Numbered from the stretch's first letter, positions 8,248 through 17,346 are shown. The stretch is 64,000 nt of DNA from Dyella telluris (GCF_014297575.1 NZ_CP060412.1:620001-684000), one strand, 5' to 3'. The notes: generated by a model from the letters alone, not told the origin. Made by a program: numbers and translations.

Positions 8248-9699
8248 TTACTTCACTTCTTCGAAATCGCCGGGCTTCCAGCTCTTGTCGAAGGCTGCCT
8301 GCTCAGGTCCGTAGATGCGGATATAGGCAAACCAGCCCTTGCCCGGCGAGGTCTTGATCCAGCGATTCTCGGCACCCTTCGGTGCGGTGGGGCCCACATA
8401 CAGGTCCACCGGACCATTGGTCGGCAGATCCTTCAGTTCGAACAGCGAACGCAGCGCCGCCTTGTCCTGATCGGTCTGCACCTGCGAACGGGTCTGGGTG
8501 TCGTAGATGGTCACGGACCAGAACAGCTTGCCGGGCACCGGCTGTGGAATGGTGAGCTTGTAGGTCTTGCCGCCATCGAGGAACGTGCCCTTGCTGTCGC
8601 GCACGCTCATCCAGTACAGCGAGCCGGCACCGGCGGTACGCCGGAACATCGCCGGCGACGTCACGATGGCCTGCGCGAACCAGCGGTCACGCGCTTCCAG
8701 GTCCATGCCCCACGGCGTTTCGAACTGCGCGCTGCCCGGCACCAGGCCCACCCACTCCCACTGACGGTCAGGCCAGTTGATGCGGTCCGGCCGGTCGCTG
8801 TCGAAGGCAGATACCAGCAGTTGGTCACGTCCTGCCCTGGCGGCGCGTTCAAGGATGCCCTTCATGCGCGCATCGGGCTGGAACGGCTTGCCCTTCTCGA
8901 TGCCCAGTTCCGCCAGCAGGCCGTACATCGGCAGGTACTGCGGAACCTGCGCCTCGGCGCTGATGATCTTGGACAACTGCTCCCAGAACTGGATGTTGTC
9001 CTCCCACTTCAGGCTGCTGCTGTCCAGCGCCTTGCTGGTGAGGTCCACCACTTCCTGCGGTTGCGGCTTGGCGGCGGTGGAAAGCGGGTACACCTTGACC
9101 GCACGCAAGGCATTCAACGCTTTCTGTGCATCACCGCCCACGGGAAGCGCGCGGATCGCGAACAGGTTCTTGAACGAGTTGGAGTGACTGACGTGATAAC
9201 CCGCGGGCGCCTTGCCGGTGTATCCCGGCGGCAGGAACAGATATTTGCCGCCTTTGCCCGCGTCGGGCCCGGGGAGGCCCATGTCCTGCACCCAACCCTG
9301 ATTGTGATCGTCGACCAGGCCGATATAGGCGCCCGGTGGCAGGTCGATGACCATCGGGCCGTTGGTCAGGTCCAGCACGCCCGAGCCATACGGTGTATCG
9401 GAATTGAGCGTGAAGCCCACCTGCCGTGGGCCGGCAGCGGCAACGCCCCAGGCCTTGTTGTCTTCCACACCCACCGCGCGGTTGCCGTTGAAGATGCCCT
9501 CCACCGACACCGTGGGATACCAGAAGCGATAAGCCGTCACGGCCCGCTGGAAATCCGCATCGTCCCGCGCCAGCCGGGTAGTCGCCGCGGTCGGGTACCC
9601 ACGCTCGAACGCATACGAGGTAGCCGCGGGCGGACTCTCGGCGAACGATGCCGTGGCAAGGCAGGCCACCAGAGCGGTGAGCGCAAACTTCAATCGCAT
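8248..9699 (-). CDS. Exported DUF1254/DUF1214 domain protein (copy A)
   Basis: A 483-aa protein with a signal peptide cleaved near ATASFA. The N-terminal half matches DUF1254 (YRFWYPTVSVEGIFNG, then NSDTPYGSGVLDLTNGPMV). The C-terminal half matches DUF1214 (GSLYWMSVRDSKGTFLDGG, LFWSVTIYDTQTRS, and a terminal segment ending WKPGDFEEVK). The family is periplasmic and of unknown biochemical role. Start: the ATG at 9699 has AGGAGAG 7 bp upstream; the frame could also open at a TTG at 9705, but the spacing would be too short. It is followed by 244 bp without a recognisable gene. Confidence 0.8.
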   Translation of the reverse strand: MRLKFALTALVACLATASFAESPPAATSYAFERGYPTAATTRLARDDADFQRAVTAYRFWYPTVSVEGIFNGNRAVGVEDNKAWGVAAAGPRQVGFTLNSDTPYGSGVLDLTNGPMVIDLPPGAYIGLVDDHNQGWVQDMGLPGPDAGKGGKYLFLPPGYTGKAPAGYHVSHSNSFKNLFAIRALPVGGDAQKALNALRAVKVYPLSTAAKPQPQEVVDLTSKALDSSSLKWEDNIQFWEQLSKIISAEAQVPQYLPMYGLLAELGIEKGKPFQPDARMKGILERAARAGRDQLLVSAFDSDRPDRINWPDRQWEWVGLVPGSAQFETPWGMDLEARDRWFAQAIVTSPAMFRRTAGAGSLYWMSVRDSKGTFLDGGKTYKLTIPQPVPGKLFWSVTIYDTQTRSQVQTDQDKAALRSLFELKDLPTNGPVDLYVGPTAPKGAENRWIKTSPGKGWFAYIRIYGPEQAAFDKSWKPGDFEEVK

Positions 9700-9792
9700 G
9701 ATCAATCTCTCCTGATGGGATGACGTGAGTGGCGGTTCTTATCGGACAGGAGGCGGCGCGATGGCGGCACGGGCATCGCAGCCCACCTGTGC

Positions 9793-11232
9793 TTACTTCA
9801 GAATCTGGGGGTCCGGCAGTTGCCAGGCCTTTTCGAAGAACGACTTTTCCGGCCCGTAAAAGCGGAACAGCACCTCGAACTGCCCATGGGGGCTGGTGGG
9901 AACCCAGTTGCTCTCTTTGCCGGCCAGCGCGGCCGGCCCGAAGTACAGATCCACCGATCCGTCCGCGTTCTTTTGCAGCCCCGGCGTATTCGATCCCCGG
10001 CTGGACCAGCGCGTGTCACGGATCAGCGCATGGGTGTCGCCGTCATAGGCAGTGGCGGACCAATAGAGCTGGACGGGTGGATGGGCCGGCACGTGCAGGC
10101 GATAGGTCTTGCCAGCACCCATGCGATTGCCGTCCTTGTCCTTGATGGTCATCAAGTAGAACTGACCCGCCCCCAGATGCTTCGCGGAAAAGTAAGCCAG
10201 CGAGTAACTCACGGCCCGCCCGTCCACCGGATAGCTATTCGGATCGGCGAAGGTAGTGCTCGCGCCTTCCACCACCTTGGGTGACGCAGGCAAGGCCCAG
10301 TGGGTTCCCGCGTAAAACGGCGGAATGAATACCTGCTCGGTCCAGGATTCAATCAGCGCGTGAGCTTCCTCGGTGGCCTTGTCAAAGGCCGCCTTGTTGG
10401 CAGCCAGTGCGTCGCCCGCCGTTCCCTTCACGATGCCGATGGACGCCAGCGTGTCGATCATCGCCTTGTCACGGGACAGCCAGGGTTCCACTTGCACAAA
10501 GCGGTTGAGTGCATCGAAGAAGCGCGCGTCATAGGGAATGGTCGCTTCGTACGGCTTGTCGTAGGCATCGACAAAACGGGTTTCCGCCGGAGCAGCGCCC
10601 GCTTTGGGCAGCGGATAAAACTTGACGCGCTTGCCATAGGCCACTGCGCTGGCAATATCGGCGTCGCTGCCGCTCCTGAGGTTCGAGCGGAGCAAGGCAA
10701 AGCCTTGATAGGTCTCGGATGGCAGGGCGATATAGCCGTCCGGCACCGGGTCTTTGTAACCGGGCGGAAGAATCAGGTACTTGCCGCCCTTGCCCTTGTC
10801 GGCCCCGGCGGGGCCCACGTCTTCCAGCGGATTCTGCCAGCCCGTATCCACGCTGCCGGTGATCGAGCCATCGCCCTCCGGCGGGATTTCAAGCACCACC
10901 GGGCCGTTGCGCGTGTCGTAGAACGGCGTGAGGTAAATGGTGTCCGGATTCGGCGTCAGCGTCTGGTCTTTCCAGTTCACCGGCCTGGACCAGTAAACCA
11001 CCTGGTTCGCGCTGCCGCCCATGGCGGTAAAAGCATCCAGCATCAGCTGGAAGTTCACCGCCGGCATGCCCCAGATAACGGCTTCCACCGCCCGCCGCTC
11101 GATGTGGCGCTGCTGTAGCGCCTTCGCATCGGCCGGTGAGGCCGATGGCCGGTGGGAGGTCGCCGCATCCACCGTCGATCCAGTGAAAAGCGTTGCTACC
11201 ACGACAGCCGACATCAGGATACGCGACGCCAT
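9793..11232 (-). CDS. Exported DUF1254/DUF1214 domain protein (copy B)
   Basis: A 479-aa diverged paralogue of the gene 93 bp downstream. It has a signal peptide (MASRILMSAVVVATLF...VDAA), a DUF1254 region (EAVIWGMPAVNFQLMLDAF, NPDTIYLTPFYDTRNGPVV) and a DUF1214 region (GQFYLMTIKDKDGNRMGAGK, LYWSATAYDGDTHALI). The shared block KGGKY-LPPGY is present in both copies. AGGGGG lies 6 bp before the ATG at 11232; the open frame runs further upstream to 11289 but without a signal peptide. Same-strand adjacency suggests duplication and joint expression. Confidence 0.8.
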   Translation of the reverse strand: MASRILMSAVVVATLFTGSTVDAATSHRPSASPADAKALQQRHIERRAVEAVIWGMPAVNFQLMLDAFTAMGGSANQVVYWSRPVNWKDQTLTPNPDTIYLTPFYDTRNGPVVLEIPPEGDGSITGSVDTGWQNPLEDVGPAGADKGKGGKYLILPPGYKDPVPDGYIALPSETYQGFALLRSNLRSGSDADIASAVAYGKRVKFYPLPKAGAAPAETRFVDAYDKPYEATIPYDARFFDALNRFVQVEPWLSRDKAMIDTLASIGIVKGTAGDALAANKAAFDKATEEAHALIESWTEQVFIPPFYAGTHWALPASPKVVEGASTTFADPNSYPVDGRAVSYSLAYFSAKHLGAGQFYLMTIKDKDGNRMGAGKTYRLHVPAHPPVQLYWSATAYDGDTHALIRDTRWSSRGSNTPGLQKNADGSVDLYFGPAALAGKESNWVPTSPHGQFEVLFRFYGPEKSFFEKAWQLPDPQILK

Positions 11233-11318
11233 GACCACCCCCTGCCTGAGACAAGCAGGAGATTGCCCCGTAAATCGCCACTCACGCATCCGTAGAAGGT
11301 CGGCGCAGGATTACGTAC

Positions 11319-11327
11319 TTCTACCTA
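11319..11327. promoter_or_regulatory. TTCTACCTA motif upstream of DUF1254 copy B
   Basis: The motif TTCTACCTA matches the right arm of the palindrome at 2285-2300. A second inverted pair is formed by GTAGAAG (11292-11298) and CTTCTAC (11318-11324). It may be an activator site for the DUF1254 pair; no regulator is identified. Confidence 0.25.
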
Positions 11328-11395
11328 TGCCCTAAGGATTCGTGGCCGAACCTGCCGGGCCGGCACAGGCGGGCATCGCGTTATCCAGCCAGTGG

Positions 11396-12778
11396 TCAGT
11401 GCGTGAGCTGATCCGGTGACGCACCCGACAGGTCACAAATGGTCAATCGCGTCTTGCCGCTCTTGGTCAGCGGAATCTCGTCCACGAAGTGACAATTCAG
11501 CTCCAGGCTGTCGCCCAGCACCTTGTGGATCTCGCTGCGGATGAAGGCCAGCGAATCGTCATCGAAGGCCGCGCCACGCACGATGGATATGTCCAGGCGG
11601 TCGAGCTGGTGCTGCACCACCTGATAGCGGTCCACGCCCTTGGTTTCCTTGAACAGGAACGGGAAGAACATGCCCGGCAGGACGCGTCCATCCGGCGTGT
11701 GGATGGCATCGAGCACGCGACCATCCACGCTCTTGAGCAGGGGCAAGCCACGGCCGCAGCTGCACTCGTGATGCGCAGGCGTGGCCAGATCAGTCGTGGC
11801 GTAGCGGATGAACGGCATGCCGTAATTGGAAAGATCCGTGACCACCACCTCGCCCGTCTCGCCATCGACCGGGGCGTCGGCCGTCTTGGGCAGCTCCACC
11901 ACCATGTGGTCGCTGTTGACGTGCAAACCTTCGTGCCGTTCGCACTCGGCCGCCACCAGCATGAACTCGCGGCAGCCATAGGTGTTGAACGCCGGGCAGC
12001 CGAACGCCTGCTCGATGATGTCGCGCTGGAAATCGTGCATGGCCTCGCCACAGGAAATGAACGAGTGTGGCCGGTACACGCGCCGCCCGCTGTCGAGCAT
12101 CCACTGCGCCAGGCGGATCAGCGGCCCGGTATAGCCCAGCAGCACGCGCGGCTTGAATTCGTCGATGGCGTCGGCGTACTCGGCCATGTTCGCTTCCGTC
12201 ATGTGGAAGCTGTTGACGATGCGACGGGAAAACGCCGCGTGGTAAAGGCGCTCCCTCACCCGCTGACGCCATGGCTGGTTGCCCACGCCGGCGCCCCACA
12301 GCAGCAGGCTGCGCGTACCCAGTGGCGCACCGGCCCACGCGTAACCTCGCCACATCACCGCGTGACGACGGCTATTGCTTTCGCGCGTATAGCCAAAGCG
12401 CATCGGTTCGCCGGTAGAGCCACCGGTAGCCTTGTAGAGCAGGCTGTCGCGCATCGACACCGCCTTGAGGTCGTCAAGGTTCGCGCGGATATCCGCCTTG
12501 GTAAGCAAGGGCAGTTTCGCGAAGTCATCCAGGCTGCGGATGTCATCGGGCGTAACGCCCAGTTCGCGCCACTGCTTCTGGTAGTACGGCACTTCGCGAG
12601 CGCAGTGCTCCAGCAGTTGCTTAAGCCGCACCCATTGCAACTGCGCCACCTGTTCCGGCGCCAGCCACTGGTCATGCTCGTATCGATCGAGCCAGGACAG
12701 CGTGTCGCGGTGACGAAGGCCTGATTCGTAGGCGGGAAAAAGAACCTTGCGGAAAGTTGACTCGTACCACTGACTCAT
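11396..12778 (-). CDS. Phenylacetate-CoA ligase-like adenylate-forming enzyme (PaaK/CapK type)
   Basis: A 460-aa protein with the PaaK/CapK fold. Visible features are an N-terminal EQVAQLQWVRLKQLLEHCAREVPYY helix region (split by convention), the AMP/P-loop signature YKATGGSTGEPMRF near residues 115-128, the FNTYGCREF motif, and the C-terminal GKTRLTICD loop carrying the catalytic Lys. Relatives activate an aromatic acid as a CoA thioester (PaaK) or serve in polysaccharide modification (CapK). No phenylacetate or capsule genes are adjacent, so the substrate is unknown. A CECSCGRG Cys cluster sits around residue 340. Confidence 0.75.
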   Translation of the reverse strand: MSQWYESTFRKVLFPAYESGLRHRDTLSWLDRYEHDQWLAPEQVAQLQWVRLKQLLEHCAREVPYYQKQWRELGVTPDDIRSLDDFAKLPLLTKADIRANLDDLKAVSMRDSLLYKATGGSTGEPMRFGYTRESNSRRHAVMWRGYAWAGAPLGTRSLLLWGAGVGNQPWRQRVRERLYHAAFSRRIVNSFHMTEANMAEYADAIDEFKPRVLLGYTGPLIRLAQWMLDSGRRVYRPHSFISCGEAMHDFQRDIIEQAFGCPAFNTYGCREFMLVAAECERHEGLHVNSDHMVVELPKTADAPVDGETGEVVVTDLSNYGMPFIRYATTDLATPAHHECSCGRGLPLLKSVDGRVLDAIHTPDGRVLPGMFFPFLFKETKGVDRYQVVQHQLDRLDISIVRGAAFDDDSLAFIRSEIHKVLGDSLELNCHFVDEIPLTKSGKTRLTICDLSGASPDQLTH

Positions 12779-13091
12779 AGGGAAACCCCCGTCATGTCAC
12801 GGTCGATCGATGCGCTTCAAAAACGCCCCAGTACACGCAAGAAATTGCGCAATGCGCGACGCGCACCACGCATTGTCCTCCCGCTGATTGCGGCGATGCT
12901 TACGTCGAACTTGCCCATCTCATCGGAGAAAAGGCCTATATATCCAGGCCAAAACCCGTCCCCCTCTTTCTTACGCACGACATTTGGACGTCCATAAGCA
13001 TGACGCCCGCCGTTTTCGCCGCACGCAGCACGATTAATGCATGCGACCGCAGGCAAGCCGGATACGTCGTAACGTCGAGGTGGAAACGCAA
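12779..13091. other. 313-bp gap without a convincing gene
   Basis: This stretch separates the PaaK-like gene from the end of the DUF2894 operon. A 79-codon minus-strand frame (12817-13056) has no family signal and no clear ribosome binding site, so I do not call it. A short inverted repeat GGCCT/AGGCC around an AT-rich centre near 12936-12953 could be promoter or terminator DNA. Confidence 0.4.
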
Positions 13092-13760
13092 TTACTCGCG
13101 ACGCGAGCCGGCCTTGGCCCTGGAGCGCTTCTTGGGCGCCGCCGACGGTGCGGCATCCCTCGCCATGGTGGCGGGGCTGCCGTTCATGCGCTCCATCGAC
13201 GAAAGGTCGTCGATGTAGGCGAGAAAATGCTGCAGATACCCGGGCGACAAATCGCGCATCAGCGCGATGGCGCGATGAACCAGCGCACGCGAGTTGAGCG
13301 GCCCGGCATTCTCCGGCGCCTGCTCCATCGACTGGCGCAGCTGGCTTTCGGTACGCACGGAAGACCAGATCCTGCGGAATTCGCCCAGCAGTTCCATCTC
13401 CGGCAACGCCGCAGTCTGCGAGGGCGACGTCACCGCCGTGTATTCGCCGCGTACTTCGGATGCACGGGCAAGCTGTTCGATCAACTCGCCGAACGGGCCT
13501 GGCGCAGGCGCGCCATTCGATACAACGACATTCGCCGTTGCACCGCCGCCGTTCTTCAACGAACGCGCGACATCGGAGGCATAGGCTTCCATCAGATCCG
13601 CAAGTCGCTGGTCGAGCAGGCGACGTGCCCCGCCCTCGTGGCGCGCAGCGCGCGTCGCCAGCGCATCCAGCAGATGAAAGCGGATGGAATCCAGCCGATC
13701 CGCACCCTGCTCGCGCCAGGCGTCGAGTTGCGCGCGGACGCTGGCCATGCCATCACTCAT
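13092..13760 (-). CDS. DUF2894 domain protein, last gene of stator-like operon
   Basis: A 222-aa soluble protein with a helical, arginine-rich N-terminus (VRAQLDAWREQGADRLDSIRFHLLDAL), a low-complexity centre and a basic tail APKKRSRAKAGSRRE. It matches the DUF2894 family by operon position and N-terminal pattern. Its start (MSDGMASVRA, 13760) overlaps the end of the OmpA-like gene by 8 bp, which indicates translational coupling. The function is unknown. The conserved linkage suggests an accessory subunit of the neighbouring membrane complex; that is inference. Confidence 0.7.
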   Translation of the reverse strand: MSDGMASVRAQLDAWREQGADRLDSIRFHLLDALATRAARHEGGARRLLDQRLADLMEAYASDVARSLKNGGGATANVVVSNGAPAPGPFGELIEQLARASEVRGEYTAVTSPSQTAALPEMELLGEFRRIWSSVRTESQLRQSMEQAPENAGPLNSRALVHRAIALMRDLSPGYLQHFLAYIDDLSSMERMNGSPATMARDAAPSAAPKKRSRAKAGSRRE

Positions 13761-14397
13761 GAACGGCAGCAGCCTTCGAAAGGCGCGGCACCGGCGCAAT
13801 TTCCACCCGTCGGTTCTTCGCGCGCCCCTCGTCGGTATCGTTCGGGCTCACCGGCTGCTCCGCGCCGAACGCGGCGCCGAACACCTGCGAGGCAGGCACG
13901 CCAGCAGCAACCAACGCACGAGTCACGGTCAGGGCACGCTCCGCCGACAACTCCCAGTTGTCGGCAAAGTGGCGGTTACCGTCGCGCACCTGCTGGTCGT
14001 CGGTGAAGCCACTGACCATCAGGATCTCGTCGCGGGCTTTGAGGTAATCGGCTAGCGGTCCGGCCAGGCTCTTCAGCAGCTCGTGCCCTTCCGGCTGCAG
14101 CTGGTCGGAGTTGAGCGCGAACAGCACGTTGCCGCGAATGCCGATGCGCCCATCCACCAGGGTGACGCGGCCGGCAGCCAGCGGCGCGGCCAGCGCGTGC
14201 TCCAGCGTCTTGCGGCGCTCCGCTTCGGCCTGATGCTGTTTCACTTCTTCGTCGAGCCGATGCGAAAGCTGCAGCTGCATGCCGATCACGCCGACCAGGA
14301 TCAGCACGAACACGCCAAGCAACACCGACATCAGGTCGCCGAAGGCCGCCCAGATGGGCGCATTCGATTCGCCGTCGACTTCGATCTCGTCGTTCAT
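13753..14397 (-). CDS. MotB-like OmpA-family stator protein
   Basis: A 214-aa protein. A short cytoplasmic start is followed by one membrane segment (about residues 15-42) with AAFGDLMSVLLGVFVLILV. Asp21 lies where MotB has its proton-carrying Asp (AYADFMTAMMAFF in MotB). A short coiled coil follows (about 45-75), then an OmpA-type peptidoglycan-binding domain (about 85-205: NVLFALNSDQL, VSGFTDDQQV, LSAERALTVTRAL, NRRVEI). This is the architecture of MotB, ZorB and related stator subunits that anchor a proton channel to the cell wall. It overlaps the upstream channel-like gene by 4 bp (ATGA). Confidence 0.85.
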   Translation of the reverse strand: MNDEIEVDGESNAPIWAAFGDLMSVLLGVFVLILVGVIGMQLQLSHRLDEEVKQHQAEAERRKTLEHALAAPLAAGRVTLVDGRIGIRGNVLFALNSDQLQPEGHELLKSLAGPLADYLKARDEILMVSGFTDDQQVRDGNRHFADNWELSAERALTVTRALVAAGVPASQVFGAAFGAEQPVSPNDTDEGRAKNRRVEIAPVPRLSKAAAVHE

Positions 14398-16640
14398 GCG
14401 GACTCGGTTCCGGCGGCGATGCGCTGGTCAGCGATCTGCCGCAGGTCCTCGATGACCTGCTTCTGCGACAGCATGCTCAGGTCCACCACTTCCTTCGCCT
14501 GCGCCACGTAGTAGGCGAGCTGTTCGTCGCTGCGTGCGAGCGTCTTGTCCAGCGCTTCGGCGATGTGCTGCAGGCGTTCCATCAGCGACTCGTTCGACTG
14601 GCCGTACAGCTGCACGGCCGCGCCGAAGGCATCGCCGAGGCTGGCCACTTCCACGGCACTGCCGGTGACCTGCGCCGCCACCGCACCGAGCTTGCCGGTT
14701 TCGGCCTCGATGTGATCGGTGAAGCGCGTGCTGACGCGATCGAGCAGGTCGGCCGAGGTGGCCACCAGCGCGTCCACGGCTTCGCGCTGTTCGGTGGATG
14801 CGTGGTTCACCGCATCCAGCAGGGTTTCCAGCGTGGCGAGCAGGCGGCTGCGCTCTTCCAGCATGGCGGTGTCGCGCACCATGCTGTCGGACAGCTTCTG
14901 GCGCAGTTCGGCCACGACGTCTGCCGCGGCCTTCGGCGCTTCGGAAGCGGCCTGCACCAGGCGCGAGATCTCCGCGATGGTGTCGCTGGCGTGGGCCTGG
15001 GCCTGACGGGTGATATCGCTGGCAGTCTGCGCCAGCGTCTGGCAGATGGCCTGCTGCTGGCTGACCACCTGTGCGCCAGACTGCGCCCACTGCTCACCCA
15101 GCTGGGCGGACATGGCAGCGAAGGTTTCCGTCCACACCGACAGGCGCTGTTCGTCGCGCGCGGCAAGGGCTGCCTGCAGATCCGCATGCGAATCGCGCAC
15201 GGTGCCTACCAACGCACCGGCGTGCTGTTCGAACGTGGCGGCGGCAGCCTCCAGCGCCTGCTGGTTGTGGGCGGCGTGCCCGGCGTTGACGCTGGCCTGC
15301 TGCGACAGTGCGCTGTTCCAGGCTGTCGCCACGTTTTCCGCTGTTGCATCCAGGCGCGCAGACACGCCCTCCAGCAGGCTGGCGGAGCGTTGCTCAAAGG
15401 TGTCGGTGAAGTGCGTCAGCGAACCGCGCAGGTCGGCGGCGGCCGCTTCGCTGGTCTGGCGATGGTCCGCCAGCGCCTTGTTCCACAGGTCCGCCACGTT
15501 CGCGGTGGCCCGCTCGAAGCCGCTGGAAAGGCCATCGAGCTGCTGCTGCACCGATTGCGTGATCGTGCCATGCAGCGATGCGGTGTCGCGCGTGATGCCG
15601 GCCATGGTGGTTTCCACGATGGGCTGCAGCATGGCGGTGGAAGCACGTGCGCTTTCGGCCACGCTCTCCTTCAACGACTGTGCCACCGACGCGGCCAGGT
15701 TCGTGTAGGCCGCTTCGGCACGCGAGCGGAAGGCGTCATGGCTGGCGAGCTGCTGTTCGTTGACGGCCTGGCCCTGCTGCATCATCGCGCTGGACGCGCG
15801 TGCGCTTTCGGCCACGCTCTCCTTCAGCGACTGCTGCACGGCGGCGGCCAGATGCGTATAGGCCGCTTCGGTGCGTGCGTGGAAGGCTTCCTGGCTGACC
15901 AGCTGGCGCTCGTTGGACGCGGTGCCGTGCTGTTCCAGCGCCACCATCATCGACTGCAGGCGATCAACCAGGGTGGGCATCACGGCGGCCTGCTGCTGCA
16001 GCAGGCGGAACGCTTCCTCGCGCTGATGCGCCTGCGAATGCACACGCAGGGTGGTGGCGATGGCGCCATCCAGCAACTGCACGGCCTGCTGGCGCTCGCG
16101 GCGGCACAGCGCGGAGAGCAGGCCCAGCATGGCCGAGGTAGCCACGCCGGCAATCGATGTGCCGAACGCAAAGCCCAGGCCTTTCACCGGAGCCGCCAGC
16201 GAGCCGCGGATGGATTGCAGATCCGTCGCGCTTTCCAGCGCCATGCCGGTACCGCGCAGTGTCGCCATCATGCCCAGCAAGGTGCCCAGCATGCCGAGCA
16301 GCACCAGCAGGCCAACCAGATACGGCGTCAGCGCCGGCGCCGGCAAGGCCACGCGCTCGCCTTCCACGCGTAGACGCACGGCGCCGCGCAGGCTGGGATG
16401 CAGGCGTGCCAGCCACTCGCCCAGGCTGGCCGGCGCGGAGGCGGCCCCCGCCACGGCCTGCGTGAGCGTTGCCGTAGCCTGGCGATAGCGATGCAGCTCC
16501 AGCGCACCGGCCACGTAGCACGCGCCGATCACCGTTGCGACGGCCGCACCCAGCGGGTTCGAACCGATGTAGCCCACGCCGATCCAGCACACGGCCACCA
16601 GGCCCACAGCGAACACAGCAAGATTGAGCAGATTCTTCAA
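14394..16640 (-). CDS. DUF802 protein with MotA/TolQ/ExbB-like membrane domain and long helical tail
   Basis: A 748-aa protein. It has four membrane segments at about residues 4-25, 30-47, 107-126 and 153-177. Segment 3 (LLGMLGTLLGMMATL) and segment 4 (GLGFAFGTSIAGVATSAMLG) have the pattern of the proton-channel helices of TolQ/ExbB/MotA. The remaining ~560 residues are Ala/Gln/Glu-rich and predicted helical, with a 51-residue duplication around QSLKESVAESARAS. DUF802 is an annotated repeat domain in such proteins. Start: the only well-placed start after the upstream stop is TTG at 16638-16640, preceded by GAGAA. The longer open frame into the DUF3348 gene is rejected. Membrane part plus long cytoplasmic tail recalls ZorA. 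Confidence 0.8.
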   Translation of the reverse strand: MKNLLNLAVFAVGLVAVCWIGVGYIGSNPLGAAVATVIGACYVAGALELHRYRQATATLTQAVAGAASAPASLGEWLARLHPSLRGAVRLRVEGERVALPAPALTPYLVGLLVLLGMLGTLLGMMATLRGTGMALESATDLQSIRGSLAAPVKGLGFAFGTSIAGVATSAMLGLLSALCRRERQQAVQLLDGAIATTLRVHSQAHQREEAFRLLQQQAAVMPTLVDRLQSMMVALEQHGTASNERQLVSQEAFHARTEAAYTHLAAAVQQSLKESVAESARASSAMMQQGQAVNEQQLASHDAFRSRAEAAYTNLAASVAQSLKESVAESARASTAMLQPIVETTMAGITRDTASLHGTITQSVQQQLDGLSSGFERATANVADLWNKALADHRQTSEAAAADLRGSLTHFTDTFEQRSASLLEGVSARLDATAENVATAWNSALSQQASVNAGHAAHNQQALEAAAATFEQHAGALVGTVRDSHADLQAALAARDEQRLSVWTETFAAMSAQLGEQWAQSGAQVVSQQQAICQTLAQTASDITRQAQAHASDTIAEISRLVQAASEAPKAAADVVAELRQKLSDSMVRDTAMLEERSRLLATLETLLDAVNHASTEQREAVDALVATSADLLDRVSTRFTDHIEAETGKLGAVAAQVTGSAVEVASLGDAFGAAVQLYGQSNESLMERLQHIAEALDKTLARSDEQLAYYVAQAKEVVDLSMLSQKQVIEDLRQIADQRIAAGTESA

Positions 16641-16653
16641 CGTGATTTCTCGA

Positions 16654-17346
16654 TTAGCGGGCGCGAAGGGCCGCCAGCAGGCCCTCGACCGGTTGAAAAC
16701 GAACATCCAGTTCGGCGAGCAGTACGCTCTGCATGTCCTTGCGAAACCCATCCAGCCAGACGCTGGACTCACCCTCTGCCCCATCAACCGACGCGCGCTG
16801 GCGCAGCCGCTCGAAGTGCTCACCGAGCAGCGCTGGCACCGCCGCCAGCAACATCTGCTCGCGCGGGCTCAGCGACAGCTCCATCACCGAATCCACTTCG
16901 GCCAGTCGCGCCATCTCAACCGACTGCCGCGCCAGGCGATCACGCAGGCGACCGCGCAGGTGGCCCGTCGCCGACTGCATGCGACGCTGCAGCGTGAGGT
17001 AGCGCTGGCGGAACACGGCATAGTCCGCGGCCGCCTCCCCTGCACCACCGTCCGCCGACGCCACGACCAGCACGGGATCGGTCGCGACCGCCTGGGCCAG
17101 CGAAGCCCGCAGCCGGGCGCACTCTTCCTCGTCCTCGTTGCCGAAGGTCGGCCCGTCCAGCGCATCACCGCCCGGCCGGCCATCCAGCGCCGTGGACAAC
17201 GCAAGCGCATGCGTCCACTCGAGCCACTGGCTCAGGCGGTCGGGCAGCGATTGCCTGGATGCGGGAACGTCAACGTCCGTCAGGCGAGCCAGCAAGCGGA
17301 TGAACGTCGGGCCATGGGCCGTCGTTCTCTGTGGGACTTGCACCAT
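16654..17346 (-). CDS. DUF3348 family protein, first gene of stator-like operon
   Basis: A 230-aa soluble protein. Its N-terminus (TFIRLLARLTDVDVPASRQSL) and helix-rich body match DUF3348 proteins, which co-occur with DUF802 and DUF2894 genes. No catalytic motif is visible. The stop codon lies 13 bp before the TTG start of the DUF802 gene, so the four genes (DUF3348, DUF802, OmpA-like, DUF2894) are tightly packed and probably form one transcript. The role is unknown. Confidence 0.75.
   Translation of the reverse strand: MVQVPQRTTAHGPTFIRLLARLTDVDVPASRQSLPDRLSQWLEWTHALALSTALDGRPGGDALDGPTFGNEDEEECARLRASLAQAVATDPVLVVASADGGAGEAAADYAVFRQRYLTLQRRMQSATGHLRGRLRDRLARQSVEMARLAEVDSVMELSLSPREQMLLAAVPALLGEHFERLRQRASVDGAEGESSVWLDGFRKDMQSVLLAELDVRFQPVEGLLAALRAR

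Noticed and set aside
12817..13056. 79-codon minus-strand frame
   Set aside because: No ribosome binding site, no family, and not linked to either neighbour.
13092..17346. Calling the operon a Zorya anti-phage system
   Set aside because: zorC, zorD or zorE-like helicase or nuclease genes are absent, and the flanking genes are DUF3348 and DUF2894. Only the stator-like pair is comparable.
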